Source: Nocardia sp. NBC_01730
Lineage (GTDB): Bacteria; Actinomycetota; Actinomycetes; Mycobacteriales; Mycobacteriaceae
Assembly (NCBI RefSeq): GCF_035920445.1
Contig: NZ_CP109162.1
Span: 124,001-188,000, forward strand
Length of the DNA: 64,000 bases
Reading direction: 5' to 3'
Shown: positions 27,815-38,379 of the stretch, piece by piece
Numbering within the stretch: position 1 is the stretch's first letter
How the letters are laid out: every line of letters starts with the position of its first letter
Program-made: the position numbers and the translations under genes
The notes under the pieces: model-generated
What the model was told of the DNA's origin: nothing
The model's database searches: none
Seen by the model: the letters and a program-made list of their open reading frames with translations, nothing else

Positions 27815-28609
27815 TCAGCGTCCGTTCTCGTCCGGCAACCCGCCGATGTGGTGGGTGAGGGTGGTCGCGGTGGCCCGGACCTGGGTGGCGAGCGGCGTCC
27901 AGTCGGCGGAGCATGGCGTGGCCGCGCAGTGGTGGCGGAAGGTGACGCTGATCGCGGCGATCGGGCGGTGATTGTGGTCGAAAACGGGATAGGCGACGGA
28001 CGCGAAGCCGGAGGTGACGTGGCCGTCTTCGCAGGCCCAGCCGCGGCGGCGGTCGGTAGCGAGCGTCGTGCGCAATGCGGCGAGGGTGACCGGACCGCGG
28101 TCGGTCCGGCGGACGAACGCCGACGCGGACGGGAACAGGGCGCGGATCTGGGCGGCAGGCAGGTGGGCGAGGATCGCGCGGCCGGACGCGGTCAGGTGCG
28201 CGGGCAGTCGAACACCGACGCCGGTGACCAAGGTCTCCGGACGCGCAGGCTGCTCCTTGATCAGGTACAGCAATTCGTTGCCGTGCAGGACGCCGAGGTG
28301 GGCGGTGTGGCCGACGCGTTCCACCAGACTGCGTAGCAGTGGGTGGGCGAGGCGCTCCAGCGGGTCATGGCGCAGATAGGCGGAACCGAGTTCGAAGGCG
28401 GCAATGCCGAGGCCGTAGCGGCGCTCGGCGGGCAGCCGAGTGACGAACCGGGCCGTTTCCAACTCGGCGAGCAGGTGATAGGTGGTGGAGCGCGGGAGAC
28501 CGAGTTCGCGGGCGATGGCGGTGGCGGAAATCGGCCCGGCTCGGCCCGCGAGTAGTTGCAGTACAGCGAGCCCGCGGCGCAACGCCGGGACGTCGCTGCT
28601 CGTTCCCAC
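27815..28609 (-). CDS. IclR-family regulator, probably of the hut operon
   Basis: 264 aa. The N-terminal winged helix reads PALRRGLAVLQLLAGRAGPISATAIARELGLPRSTTYHLLAELETARFV, and the C-terminal ligand domain contains VGHTAHLGVLHGNELLYLIKEQ and GWACEDGHVTSGFASVAYPVFDHNHRPIAAISV. It is divergent from hutH (86 bases between starts) and there is a palindrome between them, so control of the hut operon, with urocanate or histidine as effector, is likely by context. Confidence 0.87.
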   Translation of the reverse strand: MGTSSDVPALRRGLAVLQLLAGRAGPISATAIARELGLPRSTTYHLLAELETARFVTRLPAERRYGLGIAAFELGSAYLRHDPLERLAHPLLRSLVERVGHTAHLGVLHGNELLYLIKEQPARPETLVTGVGVRLPAHLTASGRAILAHLPAAQIRALFPSASAFVRRTDRGPVTLAALRTTLATDRRRGWACEDGHVTSGFASVAYPVFDHNHRPIAAISVTFRHHCAATPCSADWTPLATQVRATATTLTHHIGGLPDENGR

Positions 28610-28625
28610 GCGCTCTCCTCGGTAT

Positions 28626-28641
28626 GTCTGGGATCTCAGAC
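28626..28641. promoter_or_regulatory. Palindrome between IclR gene and hutH
   Basis: GTCTGGGATCTCAGAC (28626-28641) is a 16-base palindrome with one mismatched pair, 16 bases from the start of the IclR gene and 55 from hutH. The position fits an operator serving both divergent promoters. Confidence 0.5.
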
Positions 28642-28695
28642 GAATTCGGCCGTAGCCTCATTCTGCACCGACTGTCGCGGCGGTGGAATGGACTC

Positions 28696-30240
28696 ATGCC
28701 GGACACTGCGCAGCTACCGATCGTGGACCTCGACGGGCCGCTCACCCGTGATGGGGTCGTCGCGGTCGCGCGGCATGGCGCCAAGGTCCGGCTGAGCCCG
28801 GTGGCGCTGCGGCGGCTGACCGCCGCGCGCGACCATGTCGATGTGCTCGCGGCGGGTGATCTCCCGACCTATGGGGTCTCCACCGGATTCGGCGCGTTGG
28901 CGATTCGCTACATTCCGCCGGAGCGGCGCACCGCGTTGCAGCGGTCGCTGATCCGCTCGCACGCGGCGGGGGCGGGCGCGGCCGTGGAGCGCGAGGTGGT
29001 GCGCGCGCTGATGGTGCTGCGCCTGCGCACGCTCGCCACCGGCCACACCGGTGCGCGGCCCGTGACGGCGCAGACGCTGGCCGCGCTGATCAACGTGGGC
29101 CTCACGCCGGTGGTGCACGAGTACGGCTCGCTCGGATGCTCCGGCGATCTCGCGCCGCTGGCCGCGGTGGCGCTGACGCTCATGGGCGAGGGCACGGTGA
29201 CCGACGACACCGGCATGCTACTGGATGCCGTGGATGCGTTGCACGCCAACGGAATCGAGCCGGTCACCCTTGCTGAGAAGGAGGGTCTGGCGCTGACCAA
29301 CGGCACCGACGGCATGCTCGGCATGCTGGTGCTCGCCCTGGCCGACCTGCGCACTCTGCTGGACGTGGCGGACATCACCGCCGCGATGAGTGTCGAGGCA
29401 CTGCTGGGCACCGATCGCGTGTTCGCCGCGGACCTGCAGGCGCTGCGCCCACATCCCGGCCAGGCCCACTCGGCGGCGCGGATGCGTGCCGCCCTGGCCG
29501 GATCGGAGATCGTCGCGAGCCATCGCGGCCCCGACTGTCACCGGGTGCAGGACGCCTATTCGCTGCGCTGTGCCCCACAGGTGCACGGCGCCGCGCGCGA
29601 CACGGTGGCCCACGCCGAAACGGTCGCCGATCGTGAGCTGGCCTCGGCCATCGACAATCCGGTGGTGCTCGGCGACGGACGGCTGGAGTCCAACGGCAAC
29701 TTCCACGGCGCACCCCTGGCCTATGTGCTCGACTTTCTCGCGATCCCGGTCGCCGACGTAGCGAGCATGGCCGAGCGCCGTACCGACCGCATGCTGGATG
29801 TCGCGCGCTCGCACGGCCTTCCGGCCTTCCTCGCCGCCGATCCTGGCGTCGACTCCGGCCACATGATCGCCCAGTACACCCAGGCCGCCATGGTTTCCGA
29901 GCTCAAACGCCTCGCCGTGCCCGCGTCCGTGGACTCGATCCCGAGCAGTGCGATGCAGGAGGACCACGTTTCGATGGGGTGGTCGGCGGCCCGCAAGCTC
30001 CGCACGGCGATCGATGGGCTGACCACTGTGCTCGCGATCGAATACCTCACCGCGGCGCGGGCCCTCGACTTCCGTGCTCCGCTGCGTCCGGCTCCTGCCA
30101 CCGCCGCGGCCGTGGCCCTGCTGCGCACTCGAGTCGACGGCCTCGGCCCCGACCGCCATCTCGCTCCCGAAATCGCCGCCGCCGAATCCCTGTTGCGGAC
30201 CGGCGCTTTCACCCGAACCGTCACGCTCGACCTCACCTGA
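28696..30240 (+). CDS. hutH: Histidine ammonia-lyase
   Basis: 514 aa from ATG 28696, with GGTGGAATGGA upstream. An earlier start at 28624 would overlap the promoter. The cofactor-forming loop reads [13 protein letters not shown], so the MIO triad is Cys148-Ser149-Gly150 in place of the usual Ala-Ser-Gly. The active-site YGVSTGFG (tyrosine) and [15 protein letters not shown] and [12 protein letters not shown] motifs are present. It converts histidine to urocanate and ammonia. First gene of hutHUFI. Confidence 0.95.
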   Translation: MPDTAQLPIVDLDGPLTRDGVVAVARHGAKVRLSPVALRRLTAARDHVDVLAAGDLPTYGVSTGFGALAIRYIPPERRTALQRSLIRSHAAGAGAAVEREVVRALMVLRLRTLATGHTGARPVTAQTLAALINVGLTPVVHEYGSLGCSGDLAPLAAVALTLMGEGTVTDDTGMLLDAVDALHANGIEPVTLAEKEGLALTNGTDGMLGMLVLALADLRTLLDVADITAAMSVEALLGTDRVFAADLQALRPHPGQAHSAARMRAALAGSEIVASHRGPDCHRVQDAYSLRCAPQVHGAARDTVAHAETVADRELASAIDNPVVLGDGRLESNGNFHGAPLAYVLDFLAIPVADVASMAERRTDRMLDVARSHGLPAFLAADPGVDSGHMIAQYTQAAMVSELKRLAVPASVDSIPSSAMQEDHVSMGWSAARKLRTAIDGLTTVLAIEYLTAARALDFRAPLRPAPATAAAVALLRTRVDGLGPDRHLAPEIAAAESLLRTGAFTRTVTLDLT

Positions 30241-30254
30241 TGTGGAGGCTCACC

Positions 30255-31985
30255 ATGACCACGCCGCCCCGGACACCGCCCAGTGCGACATCCTCGCGCG
30301 ACAGATCGCCGATAGGGCCCCCGTCGCGGTCGGCACCCAGGGTGGTGCGGGCGGCCCGTGGCAAGGGACTCACGGCCGGAAACTGGCAGACCGAGGCCGC
30401 GCTGCGCATGTTGCACAACAATCTCGATCCCGAGGTCGCCGAGCGTCCGCAGGATCTGGTCGTGTACGGCGGAACCGGGAAGGCCGCGCGGGATTGGGCC
30501 AGTTTCGATGCGATCACGCGCTGTCTGACCACGCTGGCGGGCGACGAGACGCTGCTGGTGCAGTCGGGTAAGCCGGTCGGCGTGTTCCGCACGCACGAGT
30601 GGGCGCCGCGCGTGCTGATCGCCAACTCGAATCTCGTCGGGGACTGGGCGAACTGGCCGGAGTTCCGCAGACTCGAGGCGCTCGGGCTGACCATGTACGG
30701 TCAGATGACGGCGGGCTCATGGATCTACATCGGTACCCAGGGCATCCTGCAGGGCACCTACGAGACCTTCGCCGCCATCGCCGACAAGCGCTTCGGCGGG
30801 AGCCTCGCGGGAACGTTGACCCTGACCGCGGGACTCGGCGGCATGGGCGGCGCGCAACCGCTGGCGGTCACCATGAACGGCGGCGTGGCGCTGGTCGTCG
30901 AATGCGACCAGGCGCGCGCTGGACGACGTCTGCGGGACCGCTACCTGGACGAGATCGCCACCGACATCGATGATGCGGTCGCCAGGGTTTCCGCGGCTCG
31001 CGGCCAGCGGAAAGCGTTGTCTGTCGGTCTGATCGGCAATGCCGCCGACGTGGTGCCGCAGCTGCTTCGCCGTGGGTTCGACCCGGACATCGTCACCGAT
31101 CAGACCTCGGCGCACGACCCGCTGTCCTATCTGCCGCGTGGTGTCGCGGTGGAGGACTGGTCGGACTACGCGGCGAACAAGCCCGACGAATTCACCACCC
31201 GCGCACGGGAATCCATGGCCGACCACGTCGGCGCCATGCTCGGCTTCCTCGACGGGGGCGCGGAGGTGTTCGATTACGGCAACTCGCTACGTGGGGAGGC
31301 CGCGCTCGGCGGGTGCGACCGAGCGTTCGACTATCCGGGGTTCGTTCCCGCGTACATCCGTCCGCTGTTCTGCGCGGGCAAGGGCCCGTTCCGCTGGGTC
31401 GCGTTGTCCGGAGACCCGGCCGACATCGCGGCCACCGACCGTGCTGTCCTGGATCTTTTCCCGGAGAACGATTCTTTGCGCCGCTGGATCGGGATGGCCG
31501 GTGCGCGCGTGGCCTTCCAAGGTCTGCCCGCGCGAATCTGCTGGCTCGGCTACGGTGAGCGGCACCTGGCCGGACTGCGCTTCAACGAGATGGTGGCCTC
31601 GGGCGAACTCCAGGCGCCGGTCGTGATCGGGCGCGACCACCTGGACTCCGGGAGCGTCGCCTCGCCCTACCGAGAGACCGAGTCGATGGCCGACGGCTCG
31701 GACCCGATCGCCGACTGGCCCCTGTTGAACGCGCTGCTCAACACCGCTTCCGGCGCGAGCTGGGTGTCCATCCACCACGGCGGCGGCGTCGGGATCGGTC
31801 GCTCGCTGCACGCGGGACAGGTGTGTGTGGCCGACGGGACGCCGCTGGCGGCGCAGAAGCTGGAGCGGGTGCTGACCAACGATCCCGGCACCGGGGTTAT
31901 CCGTCACGTGGACGCCGGCTACGTCCGTGCGAGCGACATCGCCGCACAGCGCGGCGTGCGAATTCCGATGCGGGAGAACTCGTGA
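30255..31985 (+). CDS. hutU: Urocanate hydratase
   Basis: 576 aa from ATG 30255 with GGAGG seven bases upstream. An alternative ATG at 30240 overlaps the hutH stop. The NAD-binding and active-site regions are clear: [73 protein letters not shown] and [13 protein letters not shown]. It hydrates urocanate to imidazolone-propionate. The first 30 residues (Pro/Ser/Arg-rich) are longer than usual. The last four bases overlap hutF (GTGA). Confidence 0.95.
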   Translation: MTTPPRTPPSATSSRDRSPIGPPSRSAPRVVRAARGKGLTAGNWQTEAALRMLHNNLDPEVAERPQDLVVYGGTGKAARDWASFDAITRCLTTLAGDETLLVQSGKPVGVFRTHEWAPRVLIANSNLVGDWANWPEFRRLEALGLTMYGQMTAGSWIYIGTQGILQGTYETFAAIADKRFGGSLAGTLTLTAGLGGMGGAQPLAVTMNGGVALVVECDQARAGRRLRDRYLDEIATDIDDAVARVSAARGQRKALSVGLIGNAADVVPQLLRRGFDPDIVTDQTSAHDPLSYLPRGVAVEDWSDYAANKPDEFTTRARESMADHVGAMLGFLDGGAEVFDYGNSLRGEAALGGCDRAFDYPGFVPAYIRPLFCAGKGPFRWVALSGDPADIAATDRAVLDLFPENDSLRRWIGMAGARVAFQGLPARICWLGYGERHLAGLRFNEMVASGELQAPVVIGRDHLDSGSVASPYRETESMADGSDPIADWPLLNALLNTASGASWVSIHHGGGVGIGRSLHAGQVCVADGTPLAAQKLERVLTNDPGTGVIRHVDAGYVRASDIAAQRGVRIPMRENS

Positions 31986-33337
31986 TCGGCGAGGACGCGA
32001 GCGGTGCGGATCGCCCGCCCGCGGGCAGCACGACGAATGTGTACCGGGCCCAATACGCCTGGCTTCCGGACGGGCTCGCCGCGGATGTCACCATCGAGGT
32101 CGACGGACCGACGATTCGTTCGGTGGCCAGTGGCGCGGGCCGGCACGGAAAACTCTTGCGCGGATTGACGATTCCCGGCTTCGCGAACGCGCACTCGCAC
32201 GCCTTCCACCGTGCCCTGCGTGGTCGCACGCAGCACGAGCGCGGCTCCTTCTGGACGTGGCGGGACCGGATGTACGCCGTCGCCGCTTTACTCGATCCCG
32301 ACTCCTGCTACCGGCTCGCCCGCGCGGTGTACGCGGAGATGGTGCTGGCCGGGTATACCAGCGTCGGTGAATTCCACTACCTGCACCACGGGCCCGGCGG
32401 CAGGCGCTACACGGACCCGAACGCGATGAGCGCGGCGCTCGCCGCGGCGGCCGACGATGCAGGCATTCGGCTCACTCTGCTCGACACATGTTATCTCGCC
32501 GGGGAATTCGGGATGCCGCTCGGCGAGCATCAGCTTCGGTTCGGTGACGGCGACGTGGGTGCCTGGGCCGAGCGGGCCGCCGCATTCACGCCGGGACCGG
32601 GCCTGGTGCGGACCGGCGTAGCCGCGCATTCGGTGCGTACCGTGCCGCGCGCCGCGCTCGGCGTGGTCGCGGAGCGGGCGGCCGGGCGCCCGGTCCATGT
32701 GCACCTGTCCGAACAGCCTGCCGAAAACCGCTATTGTCTGGCCTTTTACGGCAGAACCCCGACAGAGCTGCTGGCGGAGGCGGGCGTGCTCGGTGCGCGT
32801 GCGGTCGCCGTGCACGCCACCCACGTCTCCGCCGCCGACATTCGTGTGCTCGCCGAAACCGGTGCGCGCGTGTGCTTCTGCCCGACCACCGAGCGCGACC
32901 TCGGCGACGGCATCGGGCCCGCCCGCGTCCTGTCCGACGCGGGCGTGGGACTGTGCCTGGGCAGCGACAGTCACGCCACCGTCGACGCGTTCGAGGAGTG
33001 GCGGGCGCTCGAGCTCAACGAGCGGCTGGTGAGCCACACCCGCGGCCGGTTCACCCCTGCGCAGTTATATCGCGCGGCAACGGATCACGCCGCGATCGGC
33101 TGGCCCGAGTGCGGCCGGATCGCGCCGGGCGCCGCCGCCGACCTGGTCACCGTCGACCTCGACTCGATCCGCACCGCGGGAACCGCCCCGGCCGCCGCGC
33201 TCTTCGCCGCCACCGCAGGCGACGTGCGTGAGGTGCTGGTGGCCGGAAGTCCCGTCGTATCCGACCACCACCACCTGCTGTTGCCGCACCCGGAAAGTTC
33301 GCTGCACGAGGAAATCGAAGCACTATGGCGACCCTGA
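31982..33337 (+). CDS. hutF: Formiminoglutamate deiminase
   Basis: 451 aa from GTG 31982, whose GTGA overlaps the hutU stop. The amidohydrolase motifs are [16 protein letters not shown] (metal-binding HxH), [19 protein letters not shown] and [13 protein letters not shown]. In histidine breakdown via this route HutF removes ammonia from formiminoglutamate to give N-formylglutamate. Its presence means the five-step pathway needing HutG deformylase, not the formiminoglutamase or transferase routes. The end overlaps hutI by 13 bases. Confidence 0.93.
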   Translation: MIGEDASGADRPPAGSTTNVYRAQYAWLPDGLAADVTIEVDGPTIRSVASGAGRHGKLLRGLTIPGFANAHSHAFHRALRGRTQHERGSFWTWRDRMYAVAALLDPDSCYRLARAVYAEMVLAGYTSVGEFHYLHHGPGGRRYTDPNAMSAALAAAADDAGIRLTLLDTCYLAGEFGMPLGEHQLRFGDGDVGAWAERAAAFTPGPGLVRTGVAAHSVRTVPRAALGVVAERAAGRPVHVHLSEQPAENRYCLAFYGRTPTELLAEAGVLGARAVAVHATHVSAADIRVLAETGARVCFCPTTERDLGDGIGPARVLSDAGVGLCLGSDSHATVDAFEEWRALELNERLVSHTRGRFTPAQLYRAATDHAAIGWPECGRIAPGAAADLVTVDLDSIRTAGTAPAAALFAATAGDVREVLVAGSPVVSDHHHLLLPHPESSLHEEIEALWRP

Positions 33338-34485
33338 TCACCGGTATCAGCGAGCTCACGACCAACACCGAGGACGGCCCGCTGCGCAACGCCGCGGTAG
33401 TGCTCGGGGGGGAGCGTTTCGCCTGGGTCGGGTCCGCCGTCGCGGCGCCCGCCGCGGACGAGAAGGTCGACGTCGGCGGCCGCGCCGCGCTGCCAGGCTG
33501 GGTGGACAGCCACACCCACTTGGTCTTCGCCGGAGACCGGACCGCCGAATTCGAAGCCAGGATGGCCGGGCGTTCCTACCGGGCCGGTGGCATCGCCACC
33601 ACCGTCGCCGCGACCCGCGAGGCCACCGACGACGATCTGATCGCCAACCTCGCCCGCCATCTCGCCGAGGCAAGGCGCCAGGGCACCACCTGCCTGGAAA
33701 CCAAGACCGGCTACGGCCTCCGTGTCGAGGACGAACTGCGCTCCGCCCGCATCGCCGCGGCGGCCGCCGACGAGGTGACCTATCTCGGCGCGCATCTGGT
33801 ACCGACAGGCACGGACCCGGAGTCCTACGTGGACCTGGTGTGCGGTCCGATGCTCGACGCGGTGGCGCCGTATGTGCGCTGGTCCGATGTGTTCTGCGAG
33901 ACAGGCGCTTTCGACGAGGACCAGGCCGATCGGGTGCTCCGCGCCGCCGCCGCGCGCGGGCTCGGCTTGCGTGTACATGGCAATCAGCTGGGCCACGGCC
34001 CCGGCGTCCGACTAGCGGTGCGTCACGGCGCGGCGAGTGTGGACCATTGCAGCTATCTCACCACCGACGACATCGAGGCGTTAGCCGCGTCGAACACCGT
34101 CGCTACCCTCCTGCCCGCCTGCGACCTGTCGACCCGGCAGCCCTTTGCGCCCGCTCGCACCCTGTTGGACGCGGGCGCCACGGTCGCCTTGGCCACCAAC
34201 GCGAATCCCGGCAGCTCCTACACCACCTCGATGGCCTTCTGCGTGGCGACCGCCGTGCTGCAAATGGGTCTGTCGGTGGCGGAGGCGGTGTACGCCGCGA
34301 CCGCGGGCGGGGCTGCGGCGCTGCGCAGGGACGATGTCGGTTCGGTCCGGATCGGCGCCCGTGCGGATCTGCAGGTGCTGGACGCTCCGTCCGTCGCCCA
34401 TCTGGCCTACCGCCCTGGAGTGCCGCTGACTCTGGCTGTGTGGCGTCTCGGCAGGCGAGTGCCGCCGCAGCCGACCTTCGGCTGA
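33325..34485 (+). CDS. hutI: Imidazolonepropionase
   Basis: 386 aa from ATG 33325. The metal site includes [25 protein letters not shown], and the family signatures [23 protein letters not shown] and [11 protein letters not shown] are intact. It opens imidazolone-propionate to formiminoglutamate. Gene order hutH-hutU-hutF-hutI is as in other actinobacteria. A small hairpin (CAGCCGA at 34468-34474 with TCGGCTG at 34478-34484) spans its stop codon and may help end the transcript. Confidence 0.95.
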   Translation: MATLITGISELTTNTEDGPLRNAAVVLGGERFAWVGSAVAAPAADEKVDVGGRAALPGWVDSHTHLVFAGDRTAEFEARMAGRSYRAGGIATTVAATREATDDDLIANLARHLAEARRQGTTCLETKTGYGLRVEDELRSARIAAAAADEVTYLGAHLVPTGTDPESYVDLVCGPMLDAVAPYVRWSDVFCETGAFDEDQADRVLRAAAARGLGLRVHGNQLGHGPGVRLAVRHGAASVDHCSYLTTDDIEALAASNTVATLLPACDLSTRQPFAPARTLLDAGATVALATNANPGSSYTTSMAFCVATAVLQMGLSVAEAVYAATAGGAAALRRDDVGSVRIGARADLQVLDAPSVAHLAYRPGVPLTLAVWRLGRRVPPQPTFG

Positions 34486-34593
34486 CCGGATCGGCGATCG
34501 GGGCCGGCACGCGCGGTGCGGGGGACGGCATGCTTCGCGCAGCCCTGCCGCGGTGCGATGCTTGTGCCGCCATGCGCAGTGGGTGGAATCAGG

Positions 34594-35514
34594 TCAGCCG
34601 AGGTAGGTGCCGTACCAGTCCAGTACGCGGCGCCAGGCTTCGGTGGCGGCCGCGGCGTTGTAGCGTGGGCCGGTGTCGTTGAAGAACGCGTGGTCGGCGT
34701 CCGGGGCGATGAAGATTTCGTACGGGTTGCCCGCACGAACCAGCGCCGCCTCGGCGGCCGGGCGGGAAGCGTTCACCCGGATGTCGGCCGCCGCGTAGAC
34801 CGCGAGCGCGGCGGCCTTGGACGCGGACAGATCACCGTTGTCCGGGAACGGTCCGTAGAAGGGTGTTGCCGCGGCGAGCGGCGACGGCCCGGAGGCAAGC
34901 AGTAACCACGCCAGGCCGCCGCCGAAGCAGAAACCGGTCGTGCCGAGTTTCTTTCCCTCGACCCGCCGCTGCAGTTCGTCGAGCCCGGCCCGCAGGTCGG
35001 CCACGAACTGTTTCTGCGGAATGCGGCTGAGTTCGGCGGTCGCCGCGGCCGGATCGGTGAACGCGGCGGTGCCGCCCTGTGCGGAAAGCAGGTCGACGGC
35101 GAGCGCGGAGTATCCGGCACCCGCGAATCGTCCGGTCACCGAGCGGATGTGGTCGGTGAGGCCCTTGTTCTCGTGGATGACCAGCACCCCGCCGCGCGGC
35201 TGCGGTGCCGACGCCCACGCGGCTTGCAGCTGCTTCCCGTCGGGTCCGCCGAACGTGATGGCCGTCGGAGGGACCGCGGTCGCCGAGCCGTGCGGTGCCG
35301 ATGGGGATGTCGGCGGCGCCGAGGGGGTAGCAGGCGAGGGCGCCGAATCGGTTATTCGGGGGTCCCCGCCCGAACAGGCGGCGAGCAGCGCACCCGCGGC
35401 GGTGATCCCGAAGCCGAGCAGAGCCAACCGGCGCAACGCTTCCCGCCGGGTCAGGATGCCGTCGGCGTGGTCAGCGGCGATCTCTTCTGCGATATAGCGC
35501 TGCAGCGTCGTCAT
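34594..35514 (-). CDS. Dienelactone-hydrolase-family lipoprotein
   Basis: 306 aa from ATG 35514 (an upstream start at 35553 is possible). The N-terminus has RREALRRLALLGFG followed by ALLAACSGG: a twin-arginine-like signal with a lipobox cysteine near residue 47, then a Ser/Pro/Ala-rich linker. The catalytic domain has the DLH triad region: GVLVIHENKGL, TTGFCFGGG with the nucleophilic cysteine, and PDADHAFF with the histidine. It should be anchored outside the membrane and hydrolyse an ester or lactone. The substrate is unknown. Confidence 0.88.
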   Translation of the reverse strand: MTTLQRYIAEEIAADHADGILTRREALRRLALLGFGITAAGALLAACSGGDPRITDSAPSPATPSAPPTSPSAPHGSATAVPPTAITFGGPDGKQLQAAWASAPQPRGGVLVIHENKGLTDHIRSVTGRFAGAGYSALAVDLLSAQGGTAAFTDPAAATAELSRIPQKQFVADLRAGLDELQRRVEGKKLGTTGFCFGGGLAWLLLASGPSPLAAATPFYGPFPDNGDLSASKAAALAVYAAADIRVNASRPAAEAALVRAGNPYEIFIAPDADHAFFNDTGPRYNAAAATEAWRRVLDWYGTYLG

Positions 35515-35677
35515 GTGCCCAACCCTGGCGAGGCGCCTCGACATCACAACCACCTATCGCGTGCACGAGCATGTCATTGCGTAATAGATCGCGACGCAGG
35601 CTGTTCCGGCGGCGAGCACCTGAGACGGCCCGTGGTCTGTGCGCGTCAGGAGCATCGTCATCGGTACAGGGGTGTGC

Positions 35678-35718
35678 CCGCCCGATGGATGGCGCCATCG
35701 ACACCATCCATCGGGCGG
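35678..35718. terminator. 15-bp-stem terminator
   Basis: The stem runs 35678-35692 (core GCCCGATGGATGG) and 35704-35718 as an exact inverted copy with an 11-base loop. It lies 40 bases beyond the stop of the secreted-protein gene on the minus strand and upstream of the DLH lipoprotein gene, separating the two. Confidence 0.7.
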
Positions 35719-35757
35719 CGAGGAGTTGGCCGCGTTGAGGATCGCAGACGACAGGGC

Positions 35758-36165
35758 TCACCCCAGGGTGAGCACCTTCGCCTGCCCGGATACGACGACA
35801 TCGTTTTGACCGACCAGGGCAACTCGCACCTGCACGACCTGGCCCGACTGCAACGGCGCCTCGCCGGTGGCTCCGGCCAAGGGGACGGTGGCGACGTGTT
35901 TGGCGCCGTCACAGGTGAGGTCGTTCTGGATGCCGAGGGCTGCGGGACGTTCCGCGTCGGGTTCCCCCGCCATCGCCTTGAGGCTTGTCGCCCCGGCTGA
36001 GGCATCGCAGCTGTAGTTGACTCCGACGTTGCTCGGCGCGGCGTCACCGATGTCGATAGCGTTGTCGGCGAGAGCGGGAGCAGCGGCCAGCACCAGGGCG
36101 GCACCCATCGTCACGAAAACAGCCGCAGTGCGGGCGGAGCGCTGACAATTCCGAGTAGTCACCAT
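35758..36165 (-). CDS. Small secreted protein, unknown function
   Basis: 135 aa from ATG 36165, which has AGGAGGAAAAG upstream. A Sec signal peptide is clear: hydrophobic core AAVFVTMGAALVLAAAPALA with cleavage expected after residue 33 (ALA, then DNAIDIG). The mature part has two cysteines (NYSCDAS and LTCDGAK), probably a disulfide, and ends in beta-rich sequence (QSGQVVQVRVALVGQNDVVVSGQAKVLTLG). No family is recognised. It probably works in the cell wall or outside the cell. Confidence 0.8.
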   Translation of the reverse strand: MVTTRNCQRSARTAAVFVTMGAALVLAAAPALADNAIDIGDAAPSNVGVNYSCDASAGATSLKAMAGEPDAERPAALGIQNDLTCDGAKHVATVPLAGATGEAPLQSGQVVQVRVALVGQNDVVVSGQAKVLTLG

Positions 36166-36384
36166 GGATCTTTTCCTCCTGATTGGGCGGATAAGGATCG
36201 CTGAACACAACAGAAAGAACGCGGCCCCCCACATCACTGCACGCATCTATGGTCCAGCCTCCGGCCGCCCCGCGTGGGAGAACCGCACTAAATGGTGCGT
36301 GGCGGGCGAAGTGCACGCCGATGGTATGGGGTGCGCCACAGTCGTGCGCCCGCGTCGGTGGTCCTGATCTCCGCCGATAGTGTC

Positions 36385-36434
36385 GGTGTCCGATATTCCG
36401 GGCCGATCACTGGATCGGCCCGGTTCGAGACACC
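36385..36434 (+). promoter_or_regulatory. Strong hairpin directly upstream of gluconokinase start
   Basis: CCGGGCCGATC (36398-36408) and GATCGGCCCGG (36413-36423) are exact inverted copies with a four-base spacer. An outer GGTGTC (36385-36390) and GACACC (36429-36434) extend the stem. It ends 16 bases before ATG 36451, touching the ribosome-binding site, so it is either an operator for a sugar-acid regulator or a structured leader. Confidence 0.6.
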
Positions 36435-36450
36435 AGCGGAGGGGTTCGAC

Positions 36451-36957
36451 ATGCCGGAACGGGAAGGCGCACCGATGATCGTGGTGATGGGAGTGTCGGG
36501 TTCCGGGAAGTCGACGGTCGGCACCCGGCTGGCCGACGCGCTCGGCATCGAGTACGCCGAAGGAGACGACTTCCATCCGGCCGCGAACGTCGCGAAGATG
36601 GCGGCCGGGACGCCGCTGGACGACGCGGACCGGGCGCCCTGGCTGGACGCGGTGGCCGCGTGGATGACCGAGCACACCGAGCAGGGTGGCGTGGTCAGCT
36701 GCTCGGCGCTCAAACGCAGCTACCGAGACCGGCTGCGCGCGGCGGTTCCCGAGGCGTTCTTCGTGCATCTGGCCGTGCCGCGAATTGAACTCGCGCGCCG
36801 CATGACCGGGCGCCGCGGACACTTCATGCCACCGAACCTGCTCGATTCGCAGCTGGCGGCGCTGGAGCCGCTGGCCGCCGATGAGAACGGCATCACGATC
36901 GACGCAGCCCGCACGCCGGAGGATCTGGTCACGGACGCGGTGGCGGCGCTGGGATAG
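36451..36957 (+). CDS. gntK: Gluconokinase
   Basis: 168 aa from ATG 36451 behind GGAGGGG (about 36437-36443); an internal ATG at 36475 is a possible alternative. The P-loop is VMGVSGSGKSTVG, followed by YAEGDDFHPAANVAKMAAGTPLDDADRAPWL and CSALKRSYRDRLR, the conserved gluconate kinase motifs. It phosphorylates gluconate with ATP to 6-phosphogluconate. No gluconate transporter is adjacent. Its 3-prime end overlaps the convergent MFS gene by 29 bases. Confidence 0.93.
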   Translation: MPEREGAPMIVVMGVSGSGKSTVGTRLADALGIEYAEGDDFHPAANVAKMAAGTPLDDADRAPWLDAVAAWMTEHTEQGGVVSCSALKRSYRDRLRAAVPEAFFVHLAVPRIELARRMTGRRGHFMPPNLLDSQLAALEPLAADENGITIDAARTPEDLVTDAVAALG

Positions 36958-38191
36958 CGGCACTTCCAGACCATACGGTCTGTCGCCATGGAAGCAGTAG
37001 GCAGCTGGCGAGCAGTGTGACGGCGGCGCATCCGATCGCGACCCGGAGACTGGTCGCGGCGGCTATGACGCCACCGAGTGCGATGAACGCGGGTTGGAAG
37101 CTTTTGGCGCTGCTCGACCAGGCGGTACCGACGCGGGCCATGTGGTCATCAGCGGTGCAGTTCATCCGGTAGGTGGTGAAGACGGGGTTGAAGACTCCGG
37201 CGCAGAACAGCAGCAGTGTCTCGGTGACCATGATGATGGCCAGCCCGAATGTACTGGGTCCTGCGGCGAGAAGCAGGCCCAGCCAGCAGGTACGGAGGGT
37301 GCCGAAACCGAGCAGCACTGTGCGCTCGCTGAAGACGGCGACAAGCTTTGGTGCGCAGAGAGATCCGAGCAGGCCACCGAGACACGGAAGGCCGAGGGCA
37401 AGTCCGTATTGCCAGGGTGCGAAGCCGAGTTCGCGGAGCATGAGCAGGGCAACCAGTGGCGCGGTGAGCATGAGGGAGCCGCCGAAGATCATCGCGTTCC
37501 AGAACAGGCGGTGCAGTGTGGGTTGGGCGAAGATGTAGGACCATCCGCTGCGGATATCGGTGACCCAGTGCTGTTCGCGTCTTTCGTGTGCGGGCTCGGG
37601 CTCGGGGGTGGCGATGCTGCGGATGCCGAGCGCGGACAGCAGGTAGCTGGCCGAGTCGATTACGAGGGTGATCGTGGCGCCGAGCATCGAGACGAGCGCG
37701 CCGCCGGCTGGTGCGCCCAGGGCGGAGGCCATCCAAAAGGTTGTTTCGAAGCGGCTGTTGGCTCGAACGCGTTGTGGTTCGGGCACAAGGGATTTCACGT
37801 GGGCGCCGTTGGCGGCGTTGAACACGATGCCGCACAGGGTTTGGATCGTGCCGACCACGCACAGTTGGGCGTAGGTCAGCACACCCAGCCAGGCGGTCAC
37901 CGGGACGCTGCTGAGCGCGACAAACGATGCCAGATCAGCTTGGATCATGATCGGGCGTTTACGGCGGAACTCGATGAACGATCCCAACGGGAGTGCGATG
38001 GCGGCGCTGGCGATACCTGACAGAGCTGCCATCAGCGACACCTGTAGGTCCGAGGCATCCAGCACCACGATGGCGACCAACGGCAGCGCACCTGTTCCGA
38101 GTGCACTGCCGATCTGGCTGATGGTGAACGAAGCCCAGAGTCGATAGAAGTCTGGTGAGAGCCGATCTTCGACCGCGGTGGCAGGTTTCAC
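36929..38191 (-). CDS. MFS exporter (EntS-like)
   Basis: 420 aa from the start at 38191. Twelve hydrophobic segments are visible. The N-terminus FYRLWASFTISQIGSALGTGALPLVAI and the loop EFRRKRPIMIQADLASF match the drug/siderophore exporter subgroup related to EntS (MFS_3). FWMASALGAPAGGALVSMLG is typical of TM5-6. Export of a small hydrophobic compound or siderophore is a family-level guess. Codon use contains more CGT, GGT and TTG than neighbouring genes, a mild hint of transfer. It overlaps gntK at its 3-prime end. Confidence 0.85.
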   Translation of the reverse strand: MKPATAVEDRLSPDFYRLWASFTISQIGSALGTGALPLVAIVVLDASDLQVSLMAALSGIASAAIALPLGSFIEFRRKRPIMIQADLASFVALSSVPVTAWLGVLTYAQLCVVGTIQTLCGIVFNAANGAHVKSLVPEPQRVRANSRFETTFWMASALGAPAGGALVSMLGATITLVIDSASYLLSALGIRSIATPEPEPAHERREQHWVTDIRSGWSYIFAQPTLHRLFWNAMIFGGSLMLTAPLVALLMLRELGFAPWQYGLALGLPCLGGLLGSLCAPKLVAVFSERTVLLGFGTLRTCWLGLLLAAGPSTFGLAIIMVTETLLLFCAGVFNPVFTTYRMNCTADDHMARVGTAWSSSAKSFQPAFIALGGVIAAATSLRVAIGCAAVTLLASCLLLPWRQTVWSGSAAIPAPPPRP

Positions 38192-38379
38192 CGTGTGTGC
38201 TCCGTTGGTGGGGGAGATGTCGAGGTGTCACGGAGAGAAGGACGATCCGCGCGTAGGCGCCCGCGGCGCCACAAACGGTGTGCGATCGGCGGTGTGTGAT
38301 GTCGCTGCGGCGACGAACTACCCGTACTTCGCACCGCGCTCGGCATGCGAAGCGTGGTCCGCTCCGGTAGCGGCGACGG

